Shown here piece after piece: positions 32,614 to 40,932 of a DNA stretch of 64,000 bases. This DNA comes from Actinomadura harenae. GTDB lineage: Bacteria > Actinomycetota > Actinomycetes > Streptosporangiales > Streptosporangiaceae. The stretch covers positions 62,001 to 126,000 of the forward strand of contig NZ_RFFG01000007.1 of the NCBI RefSeq assembly GCF_003696215.1, in the 5' to 3' direction. A model generated the notes under the pieces. That model saw only the letters and a program-made list of their open reading frames with translations, did not search any database and was not told the DNA's origin. Position 1 is the stretch's first letter. Every line of letters starts with the position of its first letter. The position numbers were made by a program, and so were the translations under genes.

Positions 32614-32801
32614 GGATCACCGTCGACCTCGACCTGTGCCAGGGGCACGGGATGTGCGAGCTCGAAGCGCCGGACGTCTTCGAGGTGCCGAATCGGAGCA
32701 CGGTCCGCATCCTCGATCCCGAGCCGGGCGAGGAGCACCGCGACGAGGTCGCGGCCGCCGTCCGGTACTGCCCGGCCCAGGCCCTGCGGATGGAGGAGTG
32801 A
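32610..32801 (+). CDS. 3Fe-4S-type ferredoxin partner of CYP51
   Basis: A 63-residue ferredoxin with the modified cluster motif CQGHGMC (Cys10, His13, Cys16) and the last ligand Cys54 in YCPAQAL. This CxxHxxC arrangement is typical of P450-linked ferredoxins; Rv0763c is the mycobacterial counterpart and is known to support CYP51. It is joined by ATGA to cyp51 and by TGATG to the next gene, so it is co-translated with both. Confidence 0.95.
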   Translation: MRITVDLDLCQGHGMCELEAPDVFEVPNRSTVRILDPEPGEEHRDEVAAAVRYCPAQALRMEE

Positions 32802-33349
32802 TGCCCGGGTTCCCCCGCGCCGAAATGGACGCGATGGTCGAGCACTGGCTGGAGGCCAACCGGCGCTGCGAGGCGGCGGGCGACTGGCGTCCGCTCGCCG
32901 ACCTCTACACCGAGGACGCCACCTACGGCTGGAACGCCGGCCCCGGCCAGGACTTCATGGCCGTCGGACGCGCCGAGATCCGCGACGTCGCGCTCGGCGC
33001 CGAGATGGGCGGACTCGACGGCTGGACCTACCCCTACCAGGCCCTTCTCGTGGACGAGCGGCGCGGCGAGGTCGTCGGGTTCTGGAAGCAGGTCGCCGAC
33101 GCGACGCGTCCGGACGGCACGCCGTACGAGGTCGCCGGGATCGGCGGAAGCTGGTTCCGCTACGCCGGGGACCTGCGCTGGTCGTGGCAGCGCGACTGGT
33201 TCGACCTCGGCAACGTCACGTCCGTCTTCGTCGAGATGATGAAGGCGGGCGCCCTGTCGGACGGCATGCGACGCCGCCTCGACAGGGCCTCCGGCGAACC
33301 GGTCCCCGGCTACTACAGGCGCGGCACGGCCCCCACCCCCTTGTGGTGA
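32801..33349 (+). CDS. SnoaL/NTF2-like protein ending the CYP51 operon
   Basis: A 182-residue NTF2-fold protein: helices MDAMVEHWLEANRRCEAAGDW, then LADLYTEDATYGWN and a curved sheet with GFWKQVADATRP and WFRYAGDLRWSWQRDWFD. Its place matches Rv0762c. NTF2-like proteins can be isomerases, cyclases or ligand carriers; no catalytic pair is certain here. It is the last gene of the operon and converges on the ABC-F gene with a 7-base gap. Confidence 0.85.
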   Translation: MPGFPRAEMDAMVEHWLEANRRCEAAGDWRPLADLYTEDATYGWNAGPGQDFMAVGRAEIRDVALGAEMGGLDGWTYPYQALLVDERRGEVVGFWKQVADATRPDGTPYEVAGIGGSWFRYAGDLRWSWQRDWFDLGNVTSVFVEMMKAGALSDGMRRRLDRASGEPVPGYYRRGTAPTPLW

Positions 33350-33356
33350 CGAACCA

Positions 33357-34982
33357 CTAACCGGCCGGTGACACGATTCGTCCTTCCTCGAGGACGAGCC
33401 GTGACCCGGTGAAGCGCGACCGCATCCGCCGGTCGTGCATCACGACGACGAGCGCGCCCTCGTACCCGGCCAGCGCGTCCTCCAGTTCCTCGACGAGGAC
33501 GGGGGACAGGTGGTTCGTCGGCTCGTCGAGGAGCAGCAGGTCGGCGGGCTCGGCGACGAGCCGCGCCAGCTCGATCCGCCGCCGCTGCCCGTAGGACAGC
33601 TCGCCGACGCGCCGTCCCAGGTCGGACGCGTCGAACAGGCCGAGCGACAGCAGCGTGTCGGCGTGCTCGTCCAGGTCGCCGGGCCGCCGGTGGGCGAACG
33701 CGCGGAGCACGCTCATGGCGGGCGGCCACGGGACCTCGTCCTGCCGGAGATGCCCGATCCGCGCCGGGCGGACGACCGTGCCCTCGTCCGGCTCCAGTTC
33801 GCCCGCGAGCACCTTGAGCAGCGTGGACTTGCCCGCGCCGTTCGGCCCGGTGACGAGCATCCGCTCACCGGACCCGATCCGCAGCGACGGCACGTCCAGG
33901 CGCGCACCGACCCGGACCTTGGTCAGCTCGACGCCCATGACGGCGACCGGATCACCCCCTGCCGTCCTCACGTCGGCAGTGAACGACAGCGGATCAGCGG
34001 GCGGCGCCACTGGATTCGCCGTCAGTCGTTCGACACGCTCCTTCGCGTTGCGGATGCGGCTCATCGCGCCGTGCGCGCGCCCGCGTCCGCGGAACGCCCC
34101 ATGGCCGAAACCGGGCTTGTCCACCTTGCGGGGGATCGAGTCCATGCGGGCCGCGTTGGCGGTCACCAGGCCGCGGTTGCGCCGGATCTCATGCCTCCAC
34201 TCCTCGTACTCGCGCAGGCGGCGGGCGCGTTCCGCCTCCTTGGCGGCCAGGTAGCCGCCGTACCCGTTGCCGTACCGGACGACCCTGCCCGCGTCGACCT
34301 CCAGTACCGTCGTGGTCAGCCGGTCGAGGAACACCCGGTCGTGGGTGACCGCGACGACCGTCCCGCGATGCGCGCGCAGATGGTCCTCGAGCCAGGAGAC
34401 GGCCTGGTCGTCCAGGTCGTTGGTCGGCTCGTCCAGCAGGAGCAGCTCGGGCGCGGCGGCGAGGACGCCGGCGAGAGCGAGCCGTGACCGCTCACCGCCC
34501 GACAGCGTGCCGAGAGGACGATCCCGGTCGAGACCGGGCAGGCCGAGACCGTGGAGCGCGACGTCCACGCGGGCGTCCGCGTCGTATCCGCCGCGCGCCT
34601 CGAACCGTTCTTGCAGGTCGCCGTAGAGATCGAGCAGGGACGGATCGTCCGCGAGCCGCTCTTCCAGGGCCCGCATCCGCGCTTCGAGCGACCGCAGATC
34701 GGCGAGCGCGCGATCGATCGCCTGCCGGACGGTCGCGCGCGGCGGCATCGCGAGCGTCTGAGGCAAGTGGCCGACACCGCCGTCCGCGACGACGGTCAGC
34801 TCGCCGTTGTCAGCGCGCTCACGCCCGGCCAGCAGCCTGAGCAGGGTGGACTTCCCGGATCCGTTGTCGCCGACGACGCCGGCCTTCTCGCCGGGACCGA
34901 CGGTCAGATCGACGTCGCTCAGGACGACACGGTCGGCGTAACGCTTGGTGACATGACGAAGAGTGAGTTGCGCGGTGCGCAA
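33357..34982 (-). CDS. ABC-F family ATPase (ribosome protection type)
   Basis: A 541-residue protein with two ABC domains and no membrane segment. Domain 1 has Walker A GDNGSGKST, signature LSGGERSRLAL and LLLLDEPTNDLDD; domain 2 has GPNGAGKST, LSYGQRRRIEL and LLLLDEPTNHLSP. The charged linker (about residues 225-310) between them is the ribosome-contacting element of ABC-F proteins. The layout resembles macrolide self-resistance proteins such as TlrC and SrmB, though housekeeping roles are possible. TTG 34982 has GGGAG at a good distance. The structured 5-prime region suggests induction by attenuation. Confidence 0.9.
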   Translation of the reverse strand: MRTAQLTLRHVTKRYADRVVLSDVDLTVGPGEKAGVVGDNGSGKSTLLRLLAGRERADNGELTVVADGGVGHLPQTLAMPPRATVRQAIDRALADLRSLEARMRALEERLADDPSLLDLYGDLQERFEARGGYDADARVDVALHGLGLPGLDRDRPLGTLSGGERSRLALAGVLAAAPELLLLDEPTNDLDDQAVSWLEDHLRAHRGTVVAVTHDRVFLDRLTTTVLEVDAGRVVRYGNGYGGYLAAKEAERARRLREYEEWRHEIRRNRGLVTANAARMDSIPRKVDKPGFGHGAFRGRGRAHGAMSRIRNAKERVERLTANPVAPPADPLSFTADVRTAGGDPVAVMGVELTKVRVGARLDVPSLRIGSGERMLVTGPNGAGKSTLLKVLAGELEPDEGTVVRPARIGHLRQDEVPWPPAMSVLRAFAHRRPGDLDEHADTLLSLGLFDASDLGRRVGELSYGQRRRIELARLVAEPADLLLLDEPTNHLSPVLVEELEDALAGYEGALVVVMHDRRMRSRFTGSRLVLEEGRIVSPAG

Positions 34983-34995
34983 GAAGAACTCCCGA

Positions 34996-35133
34996 GGGTT
35001 CGCTGATCGACAGGGACGTGCCGGAACACGTTCCGCGGCGGAGCGACGCCCGATGACGCCTCGGGTCGGTTCACGAGGCGGGCGGTGCTCGACACGGCGG
35101 TCACGTGTCGATCAGAGAAAAATCAGCGAACCC
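34996..35133 (-). promoter_or_regulatory. Long-range structured leader of the ABC-F gene
   Basis: On the leftward transcript GGGTTCGCTGAT (from 35133) can pair with ATCAGCGAACCC (ending 34996), and CTGATCGACA (from 35115) with TGTCGATCAG (ending 35003). The two downstream arms share five bases, so the full pairings compete. The last arm ends a few bases before the GGGAG ribosome site. This is the form expected of a translational or transcriptional attenuator. A GTG-started frame (35104-34919) runs through the leader and past the ABC-F start. Confidence 0.5.
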
Positions 35134-35187
35134 ACGCCTTCGACGGTACGTGGAGGCCCGCGAACCGCGCAAGGAGGTTTTTCCGGA

Positions 35188-35682
35188 CTAGATCTGGTTT
35201 TCGGGCTTGGCCGGAATCGTGGCCGAGACGGCCTGCCCGATCTCGATCAGGGTGTCCCCGGGCGGCGCGTACTTCGGCGGGATCGTCACCTCGACGTACG
35301 CCTGGCGGCCCAGGACCGTCCACGTGATCGGACGGTCATGCGGATACCCGTGCCACTTCAGCCCGTTGACCTCCATGAGCTGCTCGTCCATCCGGTACGT
35401 GGACGGCAGCGGCACACCGCAGCGCAGCGCGATCGCCGGATCGCCCCAGGCCGCCGTCAGCGGCGACTCGGGCGTGGTGTCGCGGCGCTTCAGCCCGCGC
35501 AGCCTCGCGGGCAGCTGGAGCCCCTGGCACAGCTTGACCGTCGCGGCGTCCGGCTTCGGCGCGGGAACCTGCACCGCCCCGTCACCACAGGCCGCCAGCA
35601 ACGGCGCCGCGGCCAGCAACGAGACCACCGCCGCACCCCTGCGCAAGACCGCCCGCACGCCGAACGACCCGCGCCGCGTCAC
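35188..35682 (-). CDS. DUF3515 lipoprotein
   Basis: A 164-residue secreted lipoprotein from GTG 35682, which has GCGAGG upstream; the longer frame is Ser/Arg-rich noise. The signal has RR, a hydrophobic core and the lipobox LAAC with Cys32. The mature part fits DUF3515, including LPARLRGLKRRDT, AWGDPAIALRCG and ITWTVLGRQAYVEVTIPP. The family is actinobacterial and sits near thiL, as here. Function unknown. Confidence 0.88.
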   Translation of the reverse strand: MTRRGSFGVRAVLRRGAAVVSLLAAAPLLAACGDGAVQVPAPKPDAATVKLCQGLQLPARLRGLKRRDTTPESPLTAAWGDPAIALRCGVPLPSTYRMDEQLMEVNGLKWHGYPHDRPITWTVLGRQAYVEVTIPPKYAPPGDTLIEIGQAVSATIPAKPENQI

Positions 35683-35758
35683 CGCGACCTCGCGTGTGGA
35701 CGTTCCGACCTGAGACGACCCGCGCCGCGTCGCCGCGGACGGGGCGTGTGCGGTCGTG

Positions 35759-35992
35759 CTAGATGTGGACGATCGGACAGGTGAGCGTCCGCGTGATGCC
35801 CTCGACACCCTGGATCTGGGCGACGACGAGCTTGCCGAGCTCGTCGACATTGCGCGCCTCCGCTCGAACGATCACGTCGTAGGGACCCGTGACGTCCTCC
35901 GCCAGGGTCACGCCGGTGACCTCGCGGATCGTGTCGGCCACTGACGCGGCCTTGCCCACTTCGGTCTGGATGAGGATGTAGGCCTGCACCAT
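35759..35992 (-). CDS. Stand-alone Lrp/AsnC ligand-binding (RAM) domain protein
   Basis: A 77-residue protein consisting only of the RAM effector fold of Lrp/AsnC regulators (VQAYILIQTEVGKAASVADT, DVTGPYDVIVRAEA, VEGITRTLTCPIVHI). It has no DNA-binding domain, so it likely binds an amino acid and partners another regulator or enzyme. ATG 35992 follows GGAGGACGTG. It is divergent from thiL, the usual actinobacterial arrangement. Confidence 0.9.
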   Translation of the reverse strand: MVQAYILIQTEVGKAASVADTIREVTGVTLAEDVTGPYDVIVRAEARNVDELGKLVVAQIQGVEGITRTLTCPIVHI

Positions 35993-36104
35993 CACGTCCT
36001 CCCCGGGCGGAGAATCAAACTCGGACGGTCACCGTATCGTGTTACGCGCCGCCGCGGGCGACCGGGGGCGGGTCATCACGTCGGCGGGGGAGAACGGGAG
36101 AAAC

Positions 36105-37112
36105 GTGGAGAGCATCGGCGATCTCGGCGAGTTCGGGCTGATCCGCAGGGTGACCGGGCGCCCCATGGGCCCCGACGTGCTGCTCGGCCCCGGGGACGAC
36201 GCCGCGGTGATCGCCGCCCCGGACGGACGCGTCGTCGCGACCACCGACGTCCTCGTCGAAGGACGCCATTTCCGGCTCGACTGGTCGTCCCCTTACGACA
36301 TCGGCCGAAAGGCCGCCGCGCAGAACCTCGCGGACGTCGTCGCCATGGGCGCCCGGCCGACCGCCCTCCTCGTCGGGTTCGGAGCGCCCCGCACCACGTC
36401 CGTGGAATGGGCGCGGCGCCTCACCGACGGCATCGTGGACGAGGCGGACCTCGTCGGCGCGTCCATCGCGGGCGGCGACACGGTCGGATCGCCCACCGTC
36501 ACGATCGCGGTGACCGCGCTCGGCGACCTCGGCGGCGCGCCGCCGCTCACCCGGTCCGGCGCTCGTCCGGGCGACGTGGTCGCGGTCCGGGGACGGCTCG
36601 GATGGGCCGCGTCCGGGCTGCACCTCCTGGAGAACGGCCTCGACGGCCCCGCCGAGCTGATCGCCGCGCACCGCCGTCCCCGCCCGGTGTACACCGCCGC
36701 GGAGGAGGCCCGGTCACTCGGAGTGACCTCCATGATGGACGTCAGCGACGGCCTGCTCCAGGACCTCGGGCACATCGCCGAACTGTCGGGCGTCGCGATC
36801 GACATCACCGCCGCGCTCGTCCCGCTGCCGCCCAGCCTTGCCGAATCGTCAGTGTCCCGTGACGAAACGCCGACGATTCCTTCCGAAGGTAAAACCTCGC
36901 CGTCCGAATCCGGGGTGGGTGGCGTCCCGGTGCCGGACCCCCTCCACCTGGCTCTCACGGGCGGGGAGGACCACGCGTTCGCCGCGACCTTCCCCGGAGG
37001 GACCTCGTTCCCGGCCGGCTGGACGATCGTCGGACACGTAGCCGAGGGTGCCGGAGTCACCGTCGACGGGAGCGTTCCAAGCCTCCGAGGCTGGGACCAT
37101 TTTCGGAGTTAA
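36105..37112 (+). CDS. thiL: Thiamine-monophosphate kinase
   Basis: A 335-residue kinase converting thiamine phosphate to thiamine diphosphate. GTG 36105 follows GGGAG and gives the usual start SIGDLGEFGLIRRVTGR. Conserved parts are LLGPGDDAAVI, TTDVLVEGRHFRLDW, AQNLADVVAMGA, MMDVSDGLLQDLGHIA and LTGGEDHAF. Residues about 245-277 are an unusual Ser/Thr/Glu-rich stretch with lower GC and palindromes in the DNA, replacing the normal helix before LALTGGEDH. Confidence 0.95.
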   Translation: MESIGDLGEFGLIRRVTGRPMGPDVLLGPGDDAAVIAAPDGRVVATTDVLVEGRHFRLDWSSPYDIGRKAAAQNLADVVAMGARPTALLVGFGAPRTTSVEWARRLTDGIVDEADLVGASIAGGDTVGSPTVTIAVTALGDLGGAPPLTRSGARPGDVVAVRGRLGWAASGLHLLENGLDGPAELIAAHRRPRPVYTAAEEARSLGVTSMMDVSDGLLQDLGHIAELSGVAIDITAALVPLPPSLAESSVSRDETPTIPSEGKTSPSESGVGGVPVPDPLHLALTGGEDHAFAATFPGGTSFPAGWTIVGHVAEGAGVTVDGSVPSLRGWDHFRS

Positions 37113-37213
37113 GCGCAGGTTAAAAGGGGTCGCCGCCGCTCTCGGGGTTTACTCGTCCGGTAGGCATGCTTGGTGAGGGTTTGGTATACATCCTGTGATC
37201 GAAGAGGGATGGG

Positions 37214-37816
37214 ATGGGACGACACACCAGACTCCGGCCGCCTGACGACGAGGCCCCCCCGCCACCGGCAGGGCCCGCCGCGGGCCCCCGGTGGAAGCAG
37301 CTGGTCGCGCACGTGCCGTTCCCGTTGATGCCGCTCGTCGCGCTCATGCTCGCCGTCGGCGTCGTCGTTCTGGCCTACAGCACGCAGCAGATCTCGCTGA
37401 ACTTCAACAAGCCGTCGCACGCGGCCACCCCGCAGGACGCGGGCGGCTCCGACGGGACCATGTCGCAGCGCTCGCCCGGCGAGCGTGCCAGCCGCGGCGC
37501 GAACCGCACGAACGTCACCGTGGCGTTCCGTGTGGCGTCCCGCACGTCCACGGGCTTCCGGGGAACCGTCACGATCAGTAACCACGGATCGACGACCGTC
37601 CCGAAGTGGGCGCTCGCCTTCCGCGTCCCGGGCGGCAAGGTCCGCGCGGTCTCCGGCGCGGCCGTCGTCCAGACCGGCCCGGTGGTGCACGTCCGCAGCC
37701 GCTCCGGCCAGGCCCTCCCGCCCGGCGCCTCGATCCGCGTCACCTACACGGCCGCGGGAGCCGTCGCCGCCCCCGTCGACTGCGTCTTCAACCGCGCGGT
37801 CTGCATCCGAGGCTGA
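37214..37816 (+). CDS. Membrane-anchored CBM2-like carbohydrate-binding protein
   Basis: A 200-residue protein. Residues 1-30 are Pro-rich and cytoplasmic, residues 36-56 form one membrane helix ([18 protein letters not shown]), and the outer domain from about residue 100 has the beta-sandwich pattern of cellulose-binding family 2 ([20 protein letters not shown]) with a Cys pair near the C-terminus (DCVFNRAVC). The family's exposed Trp residues are mostly absent, so polysaccharide binding is uncertain. No catalytic domain is attached. Confidence 0.75.
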   Translation: MGRHTRLRPPDDEAPPPPAGPAAGPRWKQLVAHVPFPLMPLVALMLAVGVVVLAYSTQQISLNFNKPSHAATPQDAGGSDGTMSQRSPGERASRGANRTNVTVAFRVASRTSTGFRGTVTISNHGSTTVPKWALAFRVPGGKVRAVSGAAVVQTGPVVHVRSRSGQALPPGASIRVTYTAAGAVAAPVDCVFNRAVCIRG

Positions 37817-37818
37817 CC

Positions 37819-37843
37819 TGCCCCTGCCCCTGCCCCTGCCCCT
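37819..37843. repeat. Short CCCCTG tandem repeat after the CBM2-like gene
   Basis: Four to five copies of the 6-base unit CTGCCC follow immediately after the stop codon of the CBM2-like gene. It has no evident coding role and precedes thiD by about 60 bases. Confidence 0.6.
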
Positions 37844-37904
37844 GGTCCGGCGCCAGATCCCCGCCGTGGATCACCGGGAGTCCGGATTGCCTAGAGTGGG
37901 CGGC

Positions 37905-38717
37905 ATGACGTCCCACCAGCCAGGTCAGGCCCCTCCGCTCGTCCTCACCGTCGCCGGCTCCGACTCCGGCGGCGGCGCGGGGATCCAGGCCGACCTGAAG
38001 ACCATGCTCGCCCACGGCGTCCACGGCATGAGCGTGATCGCCGCCGTGACCGCGCAGAACTCGCTCGGTGTCCAGGGCTACTGGGAGCTGCCCCCCGAGG
38101 CCGTCCGCGCCCAGCTCGACTCGGTCCTCTCCGACATCGGCGTGGACGCCGTGAAGACCGGCATGCTCGCCTCACGGGCGCTGGTGGAGCTGGTCTCCGA
38201 GGCCCTCGCCGGGGCGTCCGCCCCGATCGTGGTCGACCCCGTGGGCGTCTCGAAGCACGGCGACTCGCTCCTGGCCGGGGACGCCGTCGACGCCGTCCGG
38301 ACGCGCCTGCTGCCCGTCGCCACGGTCGTCACCCCCAACCTCTTCGAGGTCGAGCAGCTCACCGGCGTCAAGGTCACGGACGAGTCCGGCATGCGCGCCG
38401 CCGCCGAGGCCGTCAAGGAGCTCGGCCCCCGCTGGGTCCTCGTGAAGGGCGGCCACCTCCCCGGCGAGCCCGCCGACCTCCTCTTCGACGGCACCGACGA
38501 GTACCGCTTCACCGCCGAACGCCACGACAACCGGCACACCCACGGCACCGGCTGCACCCTGGCGTCCGCGATCGCCTCCAACCTGGCCAAGGGCGAGCCC
38601 GTCCCCGAGGCCGTCGAGAAGGCCAAGCGCTACGTCACCGGCGCCATCGCCAACGGCTTCCCCCTGGGAACCGGGATCGGCCCCGTCGACCACGGCTGGA
38701 ACCTCCACCACGCCTGA
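37905..38717 (+). CDS. thiD: Hydroxymethylpyrimidine (phosphate) kinase
   Basis: A 270-residue ribokinase-family enzyme that makes HMP diphosphate for thiamine synthesis. Typical parts are [66 protein letters not shown] and the active-site [13 protein letters not shown]. Length is normal. It lies in the same direction as thiL, two genes downstream. The stop codon lies inside a 14-base tandem repeat. Confidence 0.96.
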   Translation: MTSHQPGQAPPLVLTVAGSDSGGGAGIQADLKTMLAHGVHGMSVIAAVTAQNSLGVQGYWELPPEAVRAQLDSVLSDIGVDAVKTGMLASRALVELVSEALAGASAPIVVDPVGVSKHGDSLLAGDAVDAVRTRLLPVATVVTPNLFEVEQLTGVKVTDESGMRAAAEAVKELGPRWVLVKGGHLPGEPADLLFDGTDEYRFTAERHDNRHTHGTGCTLASAIASNLAKGEPVPEAVEKAKRYVTGAIANGFPLGTGIGPVDHGWNLHHA

Positions 38718-38745
38718 TCCACCACGCCTGATCCACCACGCCTGG
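38704..38745. repeat. 14-bp tandem triplicate across the thiD stop
   Basis: TCCACCACGCCTGA at 38704-38717 ends with the thiD stop codon and is repeated exactly at 38718-38731 and with one change at 38732-38745. The copies give extra in-frame-shifted stops and no coding extension. Confidence 0.85.
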
Positions 38746-38762
38746 CCTCTTCCCCTGGAGCA

Positions 38763-38791
38763 CCCGGCCTCCGCGTGAGCGGAGAGCCGGG
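38763..38791 (+). terminator. Hairpin terminator after thiD
   Basis: CCCGGC and CTCCGC (38763-38774) pair with GCGGAG (38779-38784) and GCCGGG (38786-38791) around a GTGA loop, with one bulged A. Eleven to twelve base pairs with no T run. Confidence 0.75.
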
Positions 38792-38810
38792 CTCAGGGTT
38801 CTCGGGCAAA

Positions 38811-38850
38811 GAGAAACCGGCCGGAGGGGAAGCCCCTCGGCCGGTTTCTC
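38811..38850. terminator. Bidirectional terminator between thiD and rpmB
   Basis: GAGAAACCGGCCG (38811-38823) pairs with CGGCCGGTTTCTC (38838-38850), and AGGGG pairs with CCCCT inside it around an AAG loop, with one bulged G. A very strong stem placed between convergent thiD and rpmB. Confidence 0.85.
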
Positions 38851-38863
38851 GGAGTCTGGAAGG

Positions 38864-39058
38864 TCAGACGGTCGGCTTGACGACCTTGCCCGCCTTGATG
38901 CAAGAGGTGCACGCGTTGATGCGCTTGGTCGTGCCGTTGAGGACGGCGCGCACGCGCTGGATGTTGGGGTTCCAGCGGCGCGGGGTGCGGCGGTGCGAGT
39001 GGGAGACGCGCATGCCGAAACCGGGTCCCTTGCCGCAGACGTCGCAGACGGAAGCCAC
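38864..39058 (-). CDS. rpmB: 50S ribosomal protein L28
   Basis: A 64-residue L28 from GTG 39058, preceded by GGAG. Residues include [20 protein letters not shown] and [16 protein letters not shown]. It keeps four zinc-binding cysteines in two CxxC pairs (CDVC and CTSC), so it is the C-plus form. Actinobacteria often also have a zinc-free copy under Zur control elsewhere. It is monocistronic and divergent from the DAK2 gene. Confidence 0.97.
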   Translation of the reverse strand: MASVCDVCGKGPGFGMRVSHSHRRTPRRWNPNIQRVRAVLNGTTKRINACTSCIKAGKVVKPTV

Positions 39059-39317
39059 GGGAAACTCCAAGTTGGGTATCGATGCTCTGGACCGGGCGGC
39101 CTCTGACTCGGTGGTGGACACCGGAGGCGCAGCCTGGTGAGCGCCCCGGACGAGGCGCATGGATCAGAGTAGCCCAGGGTGCGCCCTATAGGCGAATCGG
39201 CCTGCGGATTCAGCCCCGCGCCCGGTGTTCCCAAGGGCGGGTTCGCCGCGATAGACCGGTGGTCCTGACGCGGTCCGGAGAACGGGTCCGCGGCCGGCAC
39301 GGCCGACGGGAGCGGGT

Positions 39318-40907
39318 GTGGGCGAGGTCCTCGACGGCGCGGTGGTGCGGCGGTGGTGCGTCCTGGCGGCCGAGGCGCTGGGCCGGACGCGGGCGGAGAT
39401 CGACGCGATCAACGTGTTCCCCGTCCCGGACGGCGACACCGGCACGAACCTCCACCTGACCGTCCTCGCCGCGGCGGACGCCGTCCAGGCGCTCCCGGAG
39501 GGCGCCGAGACCGCCGAGGTGTGGCGGACGCTCGCGCGCGGCGCCCTGCTCGGGGCCCGCGGCAACTCCGGGGTGATCCTCAGCCAGTTCCTGCGGGGGA
39601 TGGCCGAGATCCTCGGCGGACGCGGCGCCCCGCCCCCGGACGGCCGGGTCCTCGGCGAGGCGCTGGGCTACGCGGCCCTGCTGGCCAGGCACGCCGTCGA
39701 GCATCCCGTCGAGGGGACGATCCTGAGCGTGCTCGCCGGCGCGTCCGGCGGGACCGGGGACGAGCCGACGCTCGCCGGGGCGGCGCGGGCGGCGTCGGCC
39801 GAGGCGAGGCGGGCCCTGCGGGCCACGACCGGCCGGCTCGAGGCCCTGTCCCGGGGCGGCGTCGTGGACGCGGGCGGAGCGGGCCTCTGTGTGGTCCTCG
39901 ACGCCCTCACCGCCGTGATCACCGACGAGTTCCCCGAGCGCTACGAGGTCCCGCCCCGTCGTGCGCCCGCCGTGGAGGCGATACCCCCCGACACTCCGCC
40001 ACCCGGTCCCGGCTACGAGGTCATGTACCTCCTGGACGCCCCCGACGACGACATCCACGATCTCCGCGCCGCCCTGGACGGCCTCGGAGACTCGCTCGTG
40101 GTGGTCGGCGGCGACGGCCTGTGGAACGTCCACGTCCACGTGGACGACGCCGGGGCCGCGATCGAGGCGGGGCTGGCGGCGGGCCGTCCGCACCGGATCC
40201 GCGTCACCTGCCTGAAGGACGCCGGGGGAGGCCCGCAGGCGCCCTGCGCCGGACGCGCCGTCGTCGCCGTCACCGCCGCCGAGGGCCTGGCCGAGCTGTT
40301 CGAGGACGCCGGCGCGCGGGTCGTCCGCCGCGCGCCGGGGACCGTCCCGCCGCTGGCCGTCCTCGCCGAGGCGATCCTCGCGGCCGGGGACGAGGTGGCG
40401 GTGCTCCCGAACGAGGCGGAGGTGCTGGACCTGGCCGAGGCCGCCGCGGAACGGGCCCGCGAGGGCGGCGCGCGGATCGCGGTCGTCCCGACCAGGGCGT
40501 CCGTCCAGGGGCTGGCCGCGCTCGCCGTCCACGACCCGCTGCGCCGGTTCGCCGAGGACGTGATCGCGATGACCCGCGCCGCCGGCGCCACCCGCTTCGG
40601 ACGGCTGGAGATCGCCGCCGAGGAGGCCGTGACCAGCGTCGGGCTGTGCCGTCCGGGCGACGTCCTCGGCCTGATCGACGGGGACGTGGCCATGATCGGC
40701 CGCGATCTGGCCGCCACCGCGCGCGGCCTGCTCGACCGGATGCTGTCCGGCGGCGGCGAGCTGGTCACCCTCGTCCGCGGCGCCGCCGCGCCCGCCGATC
40801 TCACCGAGGTCGTCGAGGACCACCTGCGCGTCCGCCACCCGGACGTCGAGACCGCCTCCTACGACGGACGCCAGGAGCCCTGCCCCCTCCTCGTCGGCGT
40901 CGAATGA
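39318..40907 (+). CDS. DAK2/YloV (FakA-like) kinase-domain protein
   Basis: A 529-residue protein. Residues 1-200 form a DhaL/DAK2 domain with the Mg-ATP residues in INVFPVPDGDTGTNLHLT and the LLGARGNSGVILSQF motif; the remainder is the YloV C-terminal part with PGYEVMYLLD and HVHVDDAG. In firmicutes FakA phosphorylates DegV-bound fatty acids. No DegV gene is adjacent here. GTG 39318 follows GGGAG. It lies 25 bases upstream of recG, as in most actinobacteria, so cotranscription is likely. Confidence 0.88.
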   Translation: MGEVLDGAVVRRWCVLAAEALGRTRAEIDAINVFPVPDGDTGTNLHLTVLAAADAVQALPEGAETAEVWRTLARGALLGARGNSGVILSQFLRGMAEILGGRGAPPPDGRVLGEALGYAALLARHAVEHPVEGTILSVLAGASGGTGDEPTLAGAARAASAEARRALRATTGRLEALSRGGVVDAGGAGLCVVLDALTAVITDEFPERYEVPPRRAPAVEAIPPDTPPPGPGYEVMYLLDAPDDDIHDLRAALDGLGDSLVVVGGDGLWNVHVHVDDAGAAIEAGLAAGRPHRIRVTCLKDAGGGPQAPCAGRAVVAVTAAEGLAELFEDAGARVVRRAPGTVPPLAVLAEAILAAGDEVAVLPNEAEVLDLAEAAAERAREGGARIAVVPTRASVQGLAALAVHDPLRRFAEDVIAMTRAAGATRFGRLEIAAEEAVTSVGLCRPGDVLGLIDGDVAMIGRDLAATARGLLDRMLSGGGELVTLVRGAAAPADLTEVVEDHLRVRHPDVETASYDGRQEPCPLLVGVE

Positions 40908-40932
40908 CGGACGGTCACGGTAGAAAAGACGG

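Noticed and set aside
34919..35104. A 61-codon GTG frame in the ABC-F leader overlapping the ABC-F start
   Set aside because: No ribosome site and poor codon quality; kept only as a note in the leader finding because ABC-F genes can have upstream frames.
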